64,000 nucleotides of DNA from Ruminococcus sp. (GTDB lineage Bacteria; Bacillota; Clostridia; Oscillospirales; Ruminococcaceae): assembly GCA_017441505.1 (NCBI GenBank), contig JAFRXL010000022.1:27883-91882 (forward strand). Direction: 5' to 3'. The notes beneath the pieces are model-generated. The model saw only the letters and a list, made by a program, of their open reading frames with translations, ran no database searches and was not told the origin of the DNA. Shown here piece by piece: positions 20,047 to 29,616 of this stretch; positions within the stretch are counted from its first letter, which is position 1; each line of letters begins with the position of its first letter. The position numbers and the translations under genes are program-made.

Positions 20047-20361
20047 ATGGCTAACAGAGAATTATTTATAAGCCCAGAAGCAATCAGAACTTGTGCTTCT
20101 AATATCAATACATATGCTGATCAGATCAAGGATACTCTTGATAATCTCGTTGTAAAAATGGACAGCACAGAAGCTTTATATCAGGCACAGAGTGCTGTGG
20201 ATATGAGAGAAAAGTTCACAGAACTTAAACCTGAATTCGAGAAGTTCACAGCTTACCTCAGAAAGGTAGCTACATACCTCGTTCAGAACGTTGCAGATCC
20301 AGCAGATGTAACAGATCAGGTTGCATCTCAGAACGTTGCAAACATTAAGAAGCCTCGCTAA
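20047..20361 (+). CDS. WXG100-size partner protein lacking the WXG turn
   Basis: 104 aa, all-helical, two-helix hairpin arrangement like ESAT-6 family proteins. Where the Trp-x-Gly turn should be, the sequence reads LYQAQSAVDMREKF, so the motif is missing. Such WXG-less partners occur in heterodimers (as CFP-10-like or LXG-like partners), so it probably pairs with the 106-aa protein. The helix after the turn (KFTELKPEFEKFTAYLRKVATYL) keeps the heptad spacing. AGGAGG lies upstream; the gene is 64 nt after its neighbour. Confidence 0.8.
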   Translation: MANRELFISPEAIRTCASNINTYADQIKDTLDNLVVKMDSTEALYQAQSAVDMREKFTELKPEFEKFTAYLRKVATYLVQNVADPADVTDQVASQNVANIKKPR

Positions 20362-20381
20362 GTAAACTCATGAAACAGCAC

Positions 20382-20425
20382 GCCGGATACGGTCATTTCT
20401 TCCCGACAAAAATGACTGTTCCGGC
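20382..20425 (+). other. Hairpin after the WXG100 pair
   Basis: GCCGG (20382-20386) pairs with CCGGC (20421-20425) and GTCATTT (20392-20398) with AAATGAC (20410-20416), with a small internal loop. It is not followed by a T-run, so it may protect the 3' end of the abundant WXG100 messenger rather than end it. Confidence 0.55.
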
Positions 20426-20460
20426 ATAATCAACAATTAAATATTTAAAGGTGGTTTAAG

Positions 20461-22491
20461 ATGATATTTAAACGTATAATATCAGCGATGACTGGTGCTG
20501 CCTTGCTTACATCCTATATGTCCGTTCTTTCCGGATGCAGCTTGAAGGAGTTCTTCAATAATTCAAGCTCAAGCTCAGATACATCTGAGGATAAAGCCGA
20601 TGACGGAGTTCTCACAAACGGTGAGTGGCTGTCAATGGTCAATGATGCATTCGGTATGCAGGTCGACGAAGAAGCAGAAGACGGCGAACTCGATGCAGCA
20701 AGGGAATGGGGAGTTATCGGTGAAAGTGAAGAAATCGACAAGAATGCTCCTGTAGATGATAAATTCGTTACCACTACTCTGATGAGAGCAGCCGGATTTG
20801 CTGACGAGAATTCTACTGATGAAGAGGTCATAAATGCCGCTATCGAACACGGCGTTCTCAAGGATTCAGAAACTCCTCTTACTGATCCTACAGCAGCTGC
20901 TGAAACTCTTATACAGGCTCAGAACGAATGGGCTAATCAGGAATTTGAAGAGCATCGTAATGTTGATCTCGTAGAAGGCGTTCAGAACTTTGATGAAAAA
21001 CTGAAAACAACAGACTTTGAGATCAAAGACGATTTTATCGTACTCCCGACAGAGTACGCTCAGACACTTACCAAAGACAGTGTATTCATCCTTCCAAAAG
21101 ACGAAGAAACAGGCAAGGGCGGTGCCTATAAGGTAGTTGCTACTGTTGACAACGGCGACGGCACAACAAATGTTAAGGGAGTTGCTGCTAAGCCGGAGGA
21201 AATATATTCAAAACTTGATGTTTCCGGTAAGATCGCTCCTGATCTCAGTAAATTTGAACCTTCTTCTGACCCGAGAGTTTCATTCAACGGTACAGAAGCA
21301 ACCGGAGTCTCTTACGCACAGCCAGAAGACTTCACTGTAAGACCTCTCAGCTATACAGGCTATAATGGTGACCAGCCTATTAAGGCTATGGCTTCTGTAG
21401 GATTAAATTCAATCGACTTCTCGATCGATCTCAATGATGATCTTACATTAAGTACAAGTGTTCATGACATTTCATTGAATGCTGATATTGACTGGGATTT
21501 CGGAATCTTCTCTGGTCTTGATGTTAACAGAGTTTACATGGCTATAAAATATAGTTCTGAGATCTCAATAGAATCTACACTGTTTGACCTTGACGATGTT
21601 ACCAAAAAGAAATTTGAACATGAACCTTCTATCGAACTTGGTAAGATACCGGTTTATATATGCCCGGGTCTTTCAGTAAATCTCAGATTTGAACTCTGCC
21701 TTGAAGCAAGCGGTAAGATCAAGCTTTCATTCACAACAAATAATACAAAGGGCTTTGAAATGAAGGGTTCAAGCTTCCGTGCTATCGATGAATGCTCAAA
21801 GAGCGTTGACCTCCTCCTTACAGGTGAAGCTGGTATTTACTTCAAGATAATACTTGCACTCAGCCTTGATTATGCTATAGGTGAGGTCGATCTTCTCAGC
21901 CTTGAACTCAAGTTAGGTCCAAATGCTAAGGCAGAAGCTAAAGTACATAAAGAGAGCGGCAAGGATCCTCTCGTCTGCCTCGATATAGGTGCTTCGTTTA
22001 AGGTGGAACTTAAACTATACCTTATGAAGACGCTAATGGAGATCATAGGTGCCGAAGCCTCGATAACGCTCATAGATTATGATAAGAGTCTCTGGAATCG
22101 TCATTTTGAAAACTTCAAGCAAGTTCCAAAGTGTACAGCTGATGAAGAAGCAACTACCGAAGCAGTTGAAACAACTACTATTCCAACAGGTAACTTCGAG
22201 CTTGCTGATGCTTATGTATCACTCGAAGCTGGTCAGAGCGGAAGAATCGGCGTTAAATCCCTCCCATCCGGCTACACTGTAAATGACCTCGTATGGTCTT
22301 CAAGTGATACCTCTAAGGTAACTGTAGATCAGAACGGTAATGTAAACGCTATCGCAGGCGGTACTGTCAGCATCACAGTTAAGACCAAGGATGGAAAGAA
22401 TATAAGAAACTGTGCGGTTATGGTAAAATCCAAAGTTAACCTCGCAGACAATACAGGACAAAATAATACAGTACAGCTTTTAGCTGCATGA
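20461..22491 (+). CDS. Lipoprotein with SLH-like and BIG2 domains
   Basis: 676 aa. The signal peptide ends in a lipobox (SVLSGC, Cys26), so it is lipid-anchored outside the membrane. After an acidic linker, residues ~45-140 show two SLH-like stretches (NGEWLSMVNDAFGM and TLMRAAGF). The centre (about 300-560) is a long beta-rich region of unknown fold. The last ~80 residues match a BIG2 Ig-like domain (LVWSSSDTSKVTVDQNGNV). It lies at the end of the type VII block, just before a terminator, so it is probably an outer partner of the system. Function unknown. Confidence 0.82.
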   Translation: MIFKRIISAMTGAALLTSYMSVLSGCSLKEFFNNSSSSSDTSEDKADDGVLTNGEWLSMVNDAFGMQVDEEAEDGELDAAREWGVIGESEEIDKNAPVDDKFVTTTLMRAAGFADENSTDEEVINAAIEHGVLKDSETPLTDPTAAAETLIQAQNEWANQEFEEHRNVDLVEGVQNFDEKLKTTDFEIKDDFIVLPTEYAQTLTKDSVFILPKDEETGKGGAYKVVATVDNGDGTTNVKGVAAKPEEIYSKLDVSGKIAPDLSKFEPSSDPRVSFNGTEATGVSYAQPEDFTVRPLSYTGYNGDQPIKAMASVGLNSIDFSIDLNDDLTLSTSVHDISLNADIDWDFGIFSGLDVNRVYMAIKYSSEISIESTLFDLDDVTKKKFEHEPSIELGKIPVYICPGLSVNLRFELCLEASGKIKLSFTTNNTKGFEMKGSSFRAIDECSKSVDLLLTGEAGIYFKIILALSLDYAIGEVDLLSLELKLGPNAKAEAKVHKESGKDPLVCLDIGASFKVELKLYLMKTLMEIIGAEASITLIDYDKSLWNRHFENFKQVPKCTADEEATTEAVETTTIPTGNFELADAYVSLEAGQSGRIGVKSLPSGYTVNDLVWSSSDTSKVTVDQNGNVNAIAGGTVSITVKTKDGKNIRNCAVMVKSKVNLADNTGQNNTVQLLAA

Positions 22492-22503
22492 TATAGTTTT
22501 TGG

Positions 22504-22536
22504 ATCGGAAGCTCGTTTCGGGCTTCCGATTTTTTA
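22504..22536 (+). terminator. Rho-independent terminator ending the type VII block
   Basis: Stem ATCGGAAGC (22504-22512) with GCTTCCGAT (22522-22530), then a T-run. The convergent spoIID gene ends just inside it. Confidence 0.9.
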
Positions 22537-23571
22537 TTGTTTCAGATCGCATCTCTTTATGTCGCAGCCGGAATAATAATGTTCAAGTATCTCACGCCAG
22601 TTTTTGCCGTCCTTAGCCATAGCGTCCGCACCGTACTGGCTCATGCCGACTCCGTGACCGAAGCCCCTTGTAGTGAACACAGCCTCCTCGCCCTCGAATC
22701 TGACATCAAAGCAGGCGGAGCGTAAGGTGAGTGCCGAGCGTAGTTCGCTTCCCGATACAGTCCTGTCACCGGCAGAAGCTGTGAGGACTGTGCCGGAATC
22801 CGAAACATCCCCGACCTTTATCCACGAGCTTATATCGTCACCAAGCTTTATATCCGGAAAAGCAGTTTCAAGCTTGTTTTCGAGCACTTCCCTTTTATAG
22901 CGTATCTCGTCCATATATTTCGGAGCAGAACGGTCATAGCTGCTGTCAACGGGGACAAGATAGTCTACAGAAGCTCCCCACGCATTTTCTGCACTCTCCG
23001 TCTTGCCGGAGGACATAGAATGGAATGCAGAGATTATCGGTTCGTCATTATACATTATTATATAGTCGAGCACCTCATCGGCTGCATCTGAGATTTTTTT
23101 ATAATTCGCCCCGAAATTTTCACCAAAGTACTGCTTAGCCTGCTCCTCGGTAAAATATCCCTGATATTTCGAGGTATCGTTTGAAAAATCAGCACCTTTC
23201 AGCTCAGAAGTCGGAGAAGCTTTTTCCCGTATACGCTGTCTTTCAGCATATGTATGAGCCGCAACTGCCTGTGCTTTGAGAGCTTCATCGCTGAAAGATG
23301 CCGGCATTTCCGCACATACAGCTCCTATGACGTATTCTCTCACCGGAACTTCAAGCACTTCTCCGGATGCCATATCAAGGACTTTATAGGGCGTATCAGA
23401 TACAGTACTTACGCTATTTTCAGGCTCGTCCGGAGCTTCTGCCGCCTTCGTGACCGCCGTTTTCTCTTCTTCTGACGGTATATCTGCTTTTCCCGAAAAA
23501 TAGACCGGTATCGCCGGAAGTACTGCCGCTGCGGCAGAAAGTATAAGAACTGTAGAAAAATACTGTTTCAT
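22534..23571 (-). CDS. spoIID: SpoIID/LytB-type peptidoglycan lytic protein
   Basis: 345 aa with an N-terminal membrane anchor or uncleaved signal (about residues 7-27). SpoIID-domain marks are the early PVREYVIGAVCAEMPASFSDEALKAQAVAAHTYA block and the late GFGHGVGMSQYGA and ILEHYYSGC motifs. SpoIID cuts glycan strands lacking stem peptides and with SpoIIM/SpoIIP drives engulfment in sporulation. The glutamate in AEMPA fits the catalytic residue. Start ATG follows GGAGG. A SpoIID-like cell-wall enzyme in a non-sporulating relative is possible, because lone homologues exist. Confidence 0.88.
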   Translation of the reverse strand: MKQYFSTVLILSAAAAVLPAIPVYFSGKADIPSEEEKTAVTKAAEAPDEPENSVSTVSDTPYKVLDMASGEVLEVPVREYVIGAVCAEMPASFSDEALKAQAVAAHTYAERQRIREKASPTSELKGADFSNDTSKYQGYFTEEQAKQYFGENFGANYKKISDAADEVLDYIIMYNDEPIISAFHSMSSGKTESAENAWGASVDYLVPVDSSYDRSAPKYMDEIRYKREVLENKLETAFPDIKLGDDISSWIKVGDVSDSGTVLTASAGDRTVSGSELRSALTLRSACFDVRFEGEEAVFTTRGFGHGVGMSQYGADAMAKDGKNWREILEHYYSGCDIKRCDLKQ

Positions 23572-23609
23572 TGTTTACCTCCATTAGTCTTTTTTTAACT
23601 CGATTTCAT

Positions 23610-23638
23610 TTGACATAGCACAAAATATGGTGTATAAT
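23610..23638 (+). promoter_or_regulatory. Promoter of citrate synthase
   Basis: Perfect TTGACA (23610-23615) and TATAAT (23633-23638) at 17-nt spacing; about 35 nt before the start. Confidence 0.85.
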
Positions 23639-23672
23639 TATTAGTGTATATTTTCAGAGGAGAGTGATTGTG

Positions 23673-25031
23673 ATGCCATCATATATTTCAGGTGCCAATA
23701 TTACAGATTTATGCAGGGAACTGGCAGAAAATTCCGTTGTCGATCCCACATTGTACGATAAATATCATATAAAAAGAGGTCTCAGAAACAGTGACGGTAC
23801 AGGCGTAAAAGCCGGTATAACCAAAATATGTAACGTTCATGGCTACGTTATCAACGAAGGTGAGGTAGAGCCTATCCCCGGACAGCTGATATACAGAGGC
23901 TACAGCATCAATGATCTCGTTGAAAATGTTGAAAAGGAAGACCGCTATGGCTACGAAGAAACTGCGTTTCTTCTGCTTTTCGGTCATCTCCCTACAGAAG
24001 ATGAGCTTAAAACCTTTACTACTTACATATCATTGAAGAGAGACCTCCCTAACGGTTTCGTCGAGGACATGATACTCAAAGCTCCTTCAAAGAACATAAT
24101 GAACAAGCTCGCACGTTCTGTACTCGCACTTTATTCCTACGATGATGAATGTGAGTCAAAAGGACTTGAAAATGAGATGCGTACAGCTATAAGTCTTACC
24201 GCAAAACTTCCGGTCATAATGGCTAACGCTTATCAGGTAAAAAGACGTGTATTCGATAACGCAAGCATGATAATGCATCCTATAAATTACGAGGAGAATA
24301 CCGCTCAGTGTATCCTTTCTCTGCTCCGTCCGGACAGACAGTACACAAAGGACGAAGCTCAGATGCTCGACCGTCTGCTCATGCTTCAGGCTGAACACGG
24401 CGGCGGAAATAACTCCACATTTACCTGCCGTGTCCTCACATCTTCCGGTACAGACCCATACTCAGCATATTCATCTGCGATATGCTCATTAAAGGGACCT
24501 CGTCACGGCGGTGCAAATCATCAGGTAATAAATATGCTCGATAACTTCAAGGCTAACATAAAGCACTGGGAAAATGAGGGCGAGGTTGCCGACTATATGC
24601 GTCGTGTGATAAAGAAGGAAGCTAACGACGGCTCCGGACTTATCTACGGTATGGGTCATGCAGTATATACTATCTCAGACCCTCGTGCAGTTATCCTGAA
24701 AAAGAAGGCTTTCGAGCTCGCTAAGGGCAAGGAGATAGAAGCTGAATTCAGACTTCTCGATACCGTTGAGAGACTTACTCCGGAGATATTCAAGGAAGTC
24801 AAGGGAAGCACAAAGACTATGTGTGCTAACGTTGATATGTACTCCGGACTTGTATACCGTATGCTCGGTATACCGGATGAACTCTTCACACCGCTCTTTG
24901 CTGTTGCACGTATGGCAGGCTGGGCTGCTCACCGTATGGAAGAGATACTTACAAGCAACAGAATAATCCGTCCTGCTTATAAGGCTATTGCAAAGGAAAA
25001 GGACTACGTTAAACTCAGCGACAGAAAGTAA
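23673..25031 (+). CDS. gltA: Citrate synthase
   Basis: Condenses acetyl-CoA with oxaloacetate to citrate. 452 aa, somewhat longer than the ~370-aa Gram-positive form, with a helical N-terminal extension as in some Clostridia. Catalytic region is clear: GPRHGGANHQ (His), GMGHAVY (His) and an Asp-containing loop. Start ATG 23673 is 11 nt from AGGAG; GTG at 23670 is an alternative. In strict anaerobes the enzyme mainly feeds glutamate synthesis. Confidence 0.93.
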   Translation: MPSYISGANITDLCRELAENSVVDPTLYDKYHIKRGLRNSDGTGVKAGITKICNVHGYVINEGEVEPIPGQLIYRGYSINDLVENVEKEDRYGYEETAFLLLFGHLPTEDELKTFTTYISLKRDLPNGFVEDMILKAPSKNIMNKLARSVLALYSYDDECESKGLENEMRTAISLTAKLPVIMANAYQVKRRVFDNASMIMHPINYEENTAQCILSLLRPDRQYTKDEAQMLDRLLMLQAEHGGGNNSTFTCRVLTSSGTDPYSAYSSAICSLKGPRHGGANHQVINMLDNFKANIKHWENEGEVADYMRRVIKKEANDGSGLIYGMGHAVYTISDPRAVILKKKAFELAKGKEIEAEFRLLDTVERLTPEIFKEVKGSTKTMCANVDMYSGLVYRMLGIPDELFTPLFAVARMAGWAAHRMEEILTSNRIIRPAYKAIAKEKDYVKLSDRK

Positions 25032-25065
25032 TTTCTGATAACGATATTTCTGAACAGGAGGAACG

Positions 25066-26385
25066 ATGCGTTTAAAATATCTATGCCTTTCAGCGGCAGT
25101 TACGACTTTTTCACTCAGCAGCTGTTCCTTCGGTTCTAATATAGACAATCTTATGACTCCGCCGAAGCTGAGTGTCGAACAGGAACAGATATATAAGGCT
25201 CTTACAGAAGGAAATAATACCTCTATCAGCCTTAAATACCCTAAATCCGGAAAGTACCTCTCGGCTTTCATCATCGAGGACCTCGACGGTGACGGCGGCA
25301 GCGAAGCTATTGTATTCTACGAACATAACGGTATCGTTGCCGAGGAAAATTCTCTGCGTCTGAATATCCTCGATCAGGAGAACGGAAAATGGCGTTCTAT
25401 CGGTGAGACCTCTGTTGCCGGTACAGAGATCGAAAAGGTCATGATCTCTAAACTTGGAGCAAATAACAGAGTTAACATTATAATAGGAAGCAGTCTCATA
25501 AACCGCTCTGAGAAAAATGTCACTGTCTATACCTACGACAGCGAAGAGGGTACTATCGACTCCGATTTCTCTCAGGCTTACGCTTTCATAGATGTCACAG
25601 ACCTCGACAGCGATAACGAAAATGAATTTCTCCTGCTCACCGGTGCATCTAACAGTGCTCCGGCGACCGCCTCGGTATATGAGCTCGATGAAAACGGCAG
25701 GTATATATGCTTCCCTATCGAACTAAGCGGAAGCTTCACTGAATTCAACAGCCTTACCTACGGCAATATCGGCGGCGGCAGAAACGGTCTGTGCATAGAC
25801 GAGCTTTCAGGTACGGGTGCTATACAGACCGATATGATATATATGAACGATTCTCAGCTTTACAAGGTGTTCAATACTCCGGACGAAGCTGCGGCTACAC
25901 TGCGTCCGGCAGGCTACAGCTCGGCTGATATTGATAACGACGGTACTATAGAGATACCGGTCCAGACCATAGCTCCGGGATACGATAACGTGCCGGAAAG
26001 CGAACAGATGAGCATAACTCAGTGGAAGGTGCTCAACAAGGATAACCGCCTCGTACAGAAATATTCGTCCTATTACAGCGTATCTAACGGATATACTTTC
26101 ATTTTTCCAGAAAGGTGGCATAATAATGTCACCGTAAGGCGAGATGCTGTAAACGACGAGATAGTGTTCTGTGAGTACTCCGACGGAGAGGTAGGAGAAG
26201 AGCTTATGCGAATATTCTGTGCGGATGACGCTCCGTCCCGTGAGGACAGACTCTTCAACGGTTATATGCTAATGGGAACTAAAGGCGGCACCTCCTACCT
26301 TGCCTATATCCCTCAGCATAATAAAAATGACGTGCCTCTTGCTCCGACTGCCGGTGAAGCCGCCGTCGGATTCAAGCTTATATAA
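25066..26385 (+). CDS. Lipoprotein with FG-GAP/VCBS-like repeats
   Basis: 439 aa with a lipobox (SLSSC). Three Asp-rich calcium-type loops are visible: EDLDGDGGSEAIV, TDLDSDNENEFLLL and ADIDNDGTIEIPV. These are the marks of a beta-propeller built from FG-GAP/VCBS-like blades. The protein is probably membrane-tethered and outward-facing. Role unknown. It lies 31 nt before a response regulator and kinase, so it could help sensing by that pair; this rests only on position. AGGAGG precedes the start. Confidence 0.78.
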   Translation: MRLKYLCLSAAVTTFSLSSCSFGSNIDNLMTPPKLSVEQEQIYKALTEGNNTSISLKYPKSGKYLSAFIIEDLDGDGGSEAIVFYEHNGIVAEENSLRLNILDQENGKWRSIGETSVAGTEIEKVMISKLGANNRVNIIIGSSLINRSEKNVTVYTYDSEEGTIDSDFSQAYAFIDVTDLDSDNENEFLLLTGASNSAPATASVYELDENGRYICFPIELSGSFTEFNSLTYGNIGGGRNGLCIDELSGTGAIQTDMIYMNDSQLYKVFNTPDEAAATLRPAGYSSADIDNDGTIEIPVQTIAPGYDNVPESEQMSITQWKVLNKDNRLVQKYSSYYSVSNGYTFIFPERWHNNVTVRRDAVNDEIVFCEYSDGEVGEELMRIFCADDAPSREDRLFNGYMLMGTKGGTSYLAYIPQHNKNDVPLAPTAGEAAVGFKLI

Positions 26386-26416
26386 ATTTACCTGACCTGA
26401 AAAGGAGTGAATGATA

Positions 26417-27118
26417 ATGAAACGTATACTTATATGCGAGGACGAAGCTACTATCCGTGAATTCGTAGTAATAAACCTCAAAAGAGCCGGCTATGATGTA
26501 GTCGATGTAGACTGCGGCGAGGCTGCCCTCAAAACCTTTGAGGACGAACACGGTAACTTCGACATCGTGCTTCTCGATATAATGATGCCGGGTATCGACG
26601 GATTCACGGTATGCAAAAAAATAAGAGAAAAAAGCTCTACTATCGGAATAATAATGCTCACAGCAAGAACTCAGGAAATGGACAAGGTCAGCGGACTTAT
26701 GATAGGTGCTGATGACTACATCACAAAGCCTTTCTCACCGTCAGAGCTAACAGCCCGTGTCGACGCTATTTACCGCAGAGTCTGCATGAGCTTCATAAAG
26801 AACGAAAAGCAGTCCGTTATAGAATCCGGACCTTTCGTGCTCAACCTGAAAAGCCGTACCGTTACCAAAAACGGCACTCCTATCGAACTTACTCAGGTTG
26901 AATATCAGATACTCGAATTCTTCATGAACAACAAAAATACCGCCCTCGACAGAGCAAGTATACTCAATCATATATGGGGCGAAAGCTACTACGGCGACGA
27001 TAAGATAGTCGACGTTAATATCCGAAGGATAAGAATGAAAATTGAAGAAGAGCCTTCAAGCCCTAAATATATCATCACGATATGGGGCTATGGCTATAAA
27101 TGGAATGACGCTCAGTAA
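26417..27118 (+). CDS. OmpR/PhoB-family response regulator
   Basis: 233 aa: receiver domain (acidic pair near the start in CEDEA, phospho-acceptor Asp in VLLDIMMPG, Lys in ITKPFSP) and a C-terminal winged helix (TQVEYQILEFFM, HIWGESYYGDDKIVDVNIRRIRMKI). Start ATG 26417 gives 9 nt from GGAG; the ATG at 26411 is too close. It overlaps the kinase gene by one base, the classic coupling of a two-component pair. Target genes cannot be read. Confidence 0.93.
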   Translation: MKRILICEDEATIREFVVINLKRAGYDVVDVDCGEAALKTFEDEHGNFDIVLLDIMMPGIDGFTVCKKIREKSSTIGIIMLTARTQEMDKVSGLMIGADDYITKPFSPSELTARVDAIYRRVCMSFIKNEKQSVIESGPFVLNLKSRTVTKNGTPIELTQVEYQILEFFMNNKNTALDRASILNHIWGESYYGDDKIVDVNIRRIRMKIEEEPSSPKYIITIWGYGYKWNDAQ

Positions 27119-28527
27119 TGGCTAAAAAAAGTATAACCAAACGCTGGATAGTGAACAATCTCGGCGTTATCATACTCGCACTCATCGTCATAGAAATGGC
27201 GATAATCTATGCGATACAGACCTATTTCTACAGCTCAGCCAAACAGTACCTTTTCTCTAAGATAAATGCGGTAACAAGCGTGCTTAGTCTCCATTCGCAG
27301 GATAATTCAACGAATTTTTCCGCAGAAATGAGAAATATGCTTGAGACCTTCAACGAAAAGGATAAGATCGAGCTTATGGCTATCAACTCAAAGGGAAGAG
27401 TTGTACTTACTTCCTCCGGATTCTCTCCGGATTCCGATATGCCTATGCCAGATTATGAAGAGGCTATGGCTGAGGGAGAAGGCTCGTATATAGGCAAACT
27501 CGACGGCAGCAGCGAAAAAATACTCGCTGTTTCTGTCCCTATCTCGACCCTCAACAGCGAATACAGCTCTGTAAGAATGGTAATATCGCTGAAAGAGATA
27601 GACGATACAATAAAGACATATACTCTTATTGTAACGCTCATCTCAGTTGTGATAATAGTCATCATCATCTCTACCGGACTTTATTTCGCAGGCTCTATCG
27701 TAAAACCTATACGGCAGATAAGCGGTATCGCCCGAAAATTCGCTATGGGTGACTTCTCTGTCCGCATAAAGAACAACAGCAACGATGAGATAGGCGACCT
27801 CTGTACCGCTATAAACCATATGGCGGACGAGCTTTCCAATGCGGAAGCTATGAAAAATGAATTCATCTCCTCTGTTTCCCACGAGCTGCGAACACCTCTG
27901 ACCGCTATAAAAGGCTGGGCAGAAACGCTCATGGTGGACGGCGGCGAAGACCCTGATACCATGAAAAAAGGTGTCGGAGTTATTGTTAACGAGACAGAAC
28001 GTCTTTCTCAAATGGTAGAAGAGCTTCTCGACTTCTCACGTATGCAGAGCGGTCATTTCACTCTTCAGGAAGCTAATATGGACATCCTCGCTGAGCTTGG
28101 CGACGCTGTGCTCATATACAGCGATAAGGCTAAGCGTGAGGAAAAAAGTATCATATACCACGAACCGGAAATGCTGCCTTTCGTTTACGGCGACAAGAAC
28201 CGTATACGTCAGGTCTTCATAAATGTCATAGACAATGCTATAAAATACTCGTCAGCCGGTGATACCATAACCATAGATGCTTATGAAAAGGACGACAAGA
28301 TAATCGTATCTGTTGCAGATACGGGATGCGGCATCAAGGAATCAGACCTCGCTAAAGTTAAAACTAAATTCTATAAAGCAAACCACACCCGCCGTGGTTC
28401 AGGTATCGGACTTGCTGTGGCGGATGAGATAATCGCAATGCACGGCGGAAATATGGACATCGCCAGTGAAGGTGAGGGCAAGGGTACTACCGTGACCATA
28501 ACCCTTCCGGCTAAAAAAGATAATTGA
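27118..28527 (+). CDS. Membrane sensor histidine kinase (PhoR/ResE type)
   Basis: 469 aa. Two membrane helices (about 14-36 and 162-186) enclose a ~130-residue outside sensor region. A HAMP linker follows, then HisKA with SHELRTPLTAIKGW (phospho-His) and a HATPase domain with N, G1 (VADTGCGI) and G2 (GSGIGLAVADEI) boxes. It starts within the stop of the regulator. The signal is unknown. A lipoprotein gene is upstream of the pair. Confidence 0.93.
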   Translation: MAKKSITKRWIVNNLGVIILALIVIEMAIIYAIQTYFYSSAKQYLFSKINAVTSVLSLHSQDNSTNFSAEMRNMLETFNEKDKIELMAINSKGRVVLTSSGFSPDSDMPMPDYEEAMAEGEGSYIGKLDGSSEKILAVSVPISTLNSEYSSVRMVISLKEIDDTIKTYTLIVTLISVVIIVIIISTGLYFAGSIVKPIRQISGIARKFAMGDFSVRIKNNSNDEIGDLCTAINHMADELSNAEAMKNEFISSVSHELRTPLTAIKGWAETLMVDGGEDPDTMKKGVGVIVNETERLSQMVEELLDFSRMQSGHFTLQEANMDILAELGDAVLIYSDKAKREEKSIIYHEPEMLPFVYGDKNRIRQVFINVIDNAIKYSSAGDTITIDAYEKDDKIIVSVADTGCGIKESDLAKVKTKFYKANHTRRGSGIGLAVADEIIAMHGGNMDIASEGEGKGTTVTITLPAKKDN

Positions 28528-28578
28528 AAAGCCGTGCAGTACAGTACATAATAAACACAAGCGAAATCAGGAGAAACT

Positions 28579-29616
28579 ATGAGCAAAAACAATAACGATC
28601 CACAGTGCTGTGAAAAATTCAAATCAAAGATCGGCGGACAGGCTCTTATAGAAGGTATAATGATGCTTGGTCCTAACACCGGAGCTATGGCTTGCCGAAT
28701 GCCGGACGGCTCTATCGACCTCGAAACATGGGAGGAAAACAACGGAAAGAATGCTCCGTGGTATAAAAAGACTCCGCTGATAAGAGGATGCACAAACTTT
28801 GTAACATCCCTTGCTAAAGGCTATAAGTACATGATGAAATCAGCTGACAAACAGCTGGCTGCCGAGCTTAAAGCTCAGGAAGAAGAGGAAAAGAAAAAGC
28901 AGTCCGAAAATGCTGAGGACGCTTCTGAGGAAAATGCCGCAGAAGAAAAATCCAAAGCTCCGGAAAAAGCCGATAAAAAAGACGAAAAAGAGGGCTCCGG
29001 ATACGATATATTCATGTATATAGGTATCGTTGTGGGAGTTGTCCTCGCTATAGGACTTTTCGTGTTCCTGCCGAAATGGATAGTCGGATTTATTCCGGGA
29101 ATCAAGGAAAAAAGGATACTCCGCTCTGTAGTTGAGGGAGTTGTGAAAATTGCGATATTTGTAGGATATATGGCTCTTGTAAGTCTGGCAAAGGACATAA
29201 AGCGTCAGTATATGTATCACGGTGCAGAGCACAAGACTATCGCCTGCCACGAAGCTGAACTTCCGCTGACTGTGGAAAATGTCCGCAAACAGACAAGATT
29301 CCACAAAAGATGCGGTACAAGCTTCATATTCATAGTACTCCTTGTGAGCATATTCGTTATGTGCTTCGTACCATTCACTGTTACATGGCAGAGAATAGTC
29401 GCATCACTCATCCTCCTTCCGCTTGTCGTAGGCATTTCCTATGAATGCATCCGCCTTGCCGGAAATAAGGACAATCTCTTTACAAGAATTCTTTCTGCAC
29501 CCGGTCTTGCTATGCAGAGGATAACCACTAAAGAACCGGATGACAGTATGATAGAAATTGCTATCGCAGCCCTTACTCCATGTATCCCTAAGGATAAGGA
29601 GGAGGACAAGTGGTAA
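28579..29616 (+). CDS. DUF1385 (YqhQ-like) membrane protein
   Basis: 345 aa with the conserved opening GGQALIEGIMMLGP and the later HGAEHKT motif, which define DUF1385. There are several membrane helices (about 152-175, 193-208, 250-300). A Lys/Glu-rich insert (about 92-140) is longer than in B. subtilis YqhQ. Its last seven bases overlap prmC, as seen in other Clostridia. The biochemical role is not established; the paired His in HGAEH suggest metal binding (inference). Confidence 0.88.
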   Translation: MSKNNNDPQCCEKFKSKIGGQALIEGIMMLGPNTGAMACRMPDGSIDLETWEENNGKNAPWYKKTPLIRGCTNFVTSLAKGYKYMMKSADKQLAAELKAQEEEEKKKQSENAEDASEENAAEEKSKAPEKADKKDEKEGSGYDIFMYIGIVVGVVLAIGLFVFLPKWIVGFIPGIKEKRILRSVVEGVVKIAIFVGYMALVSLAKDIKRQYMYHGAEHKTIACHEAELPLTVENVRKQTRFHKRCGTSFIFIVLLVSIFVMCFVPFTVTWQRIVASLILLPLVVGISYECIRLAGNKDNLFTRILSAPGLAMQRITTKEPDDSMIEIAIAALTPCIPKDKEEDKW

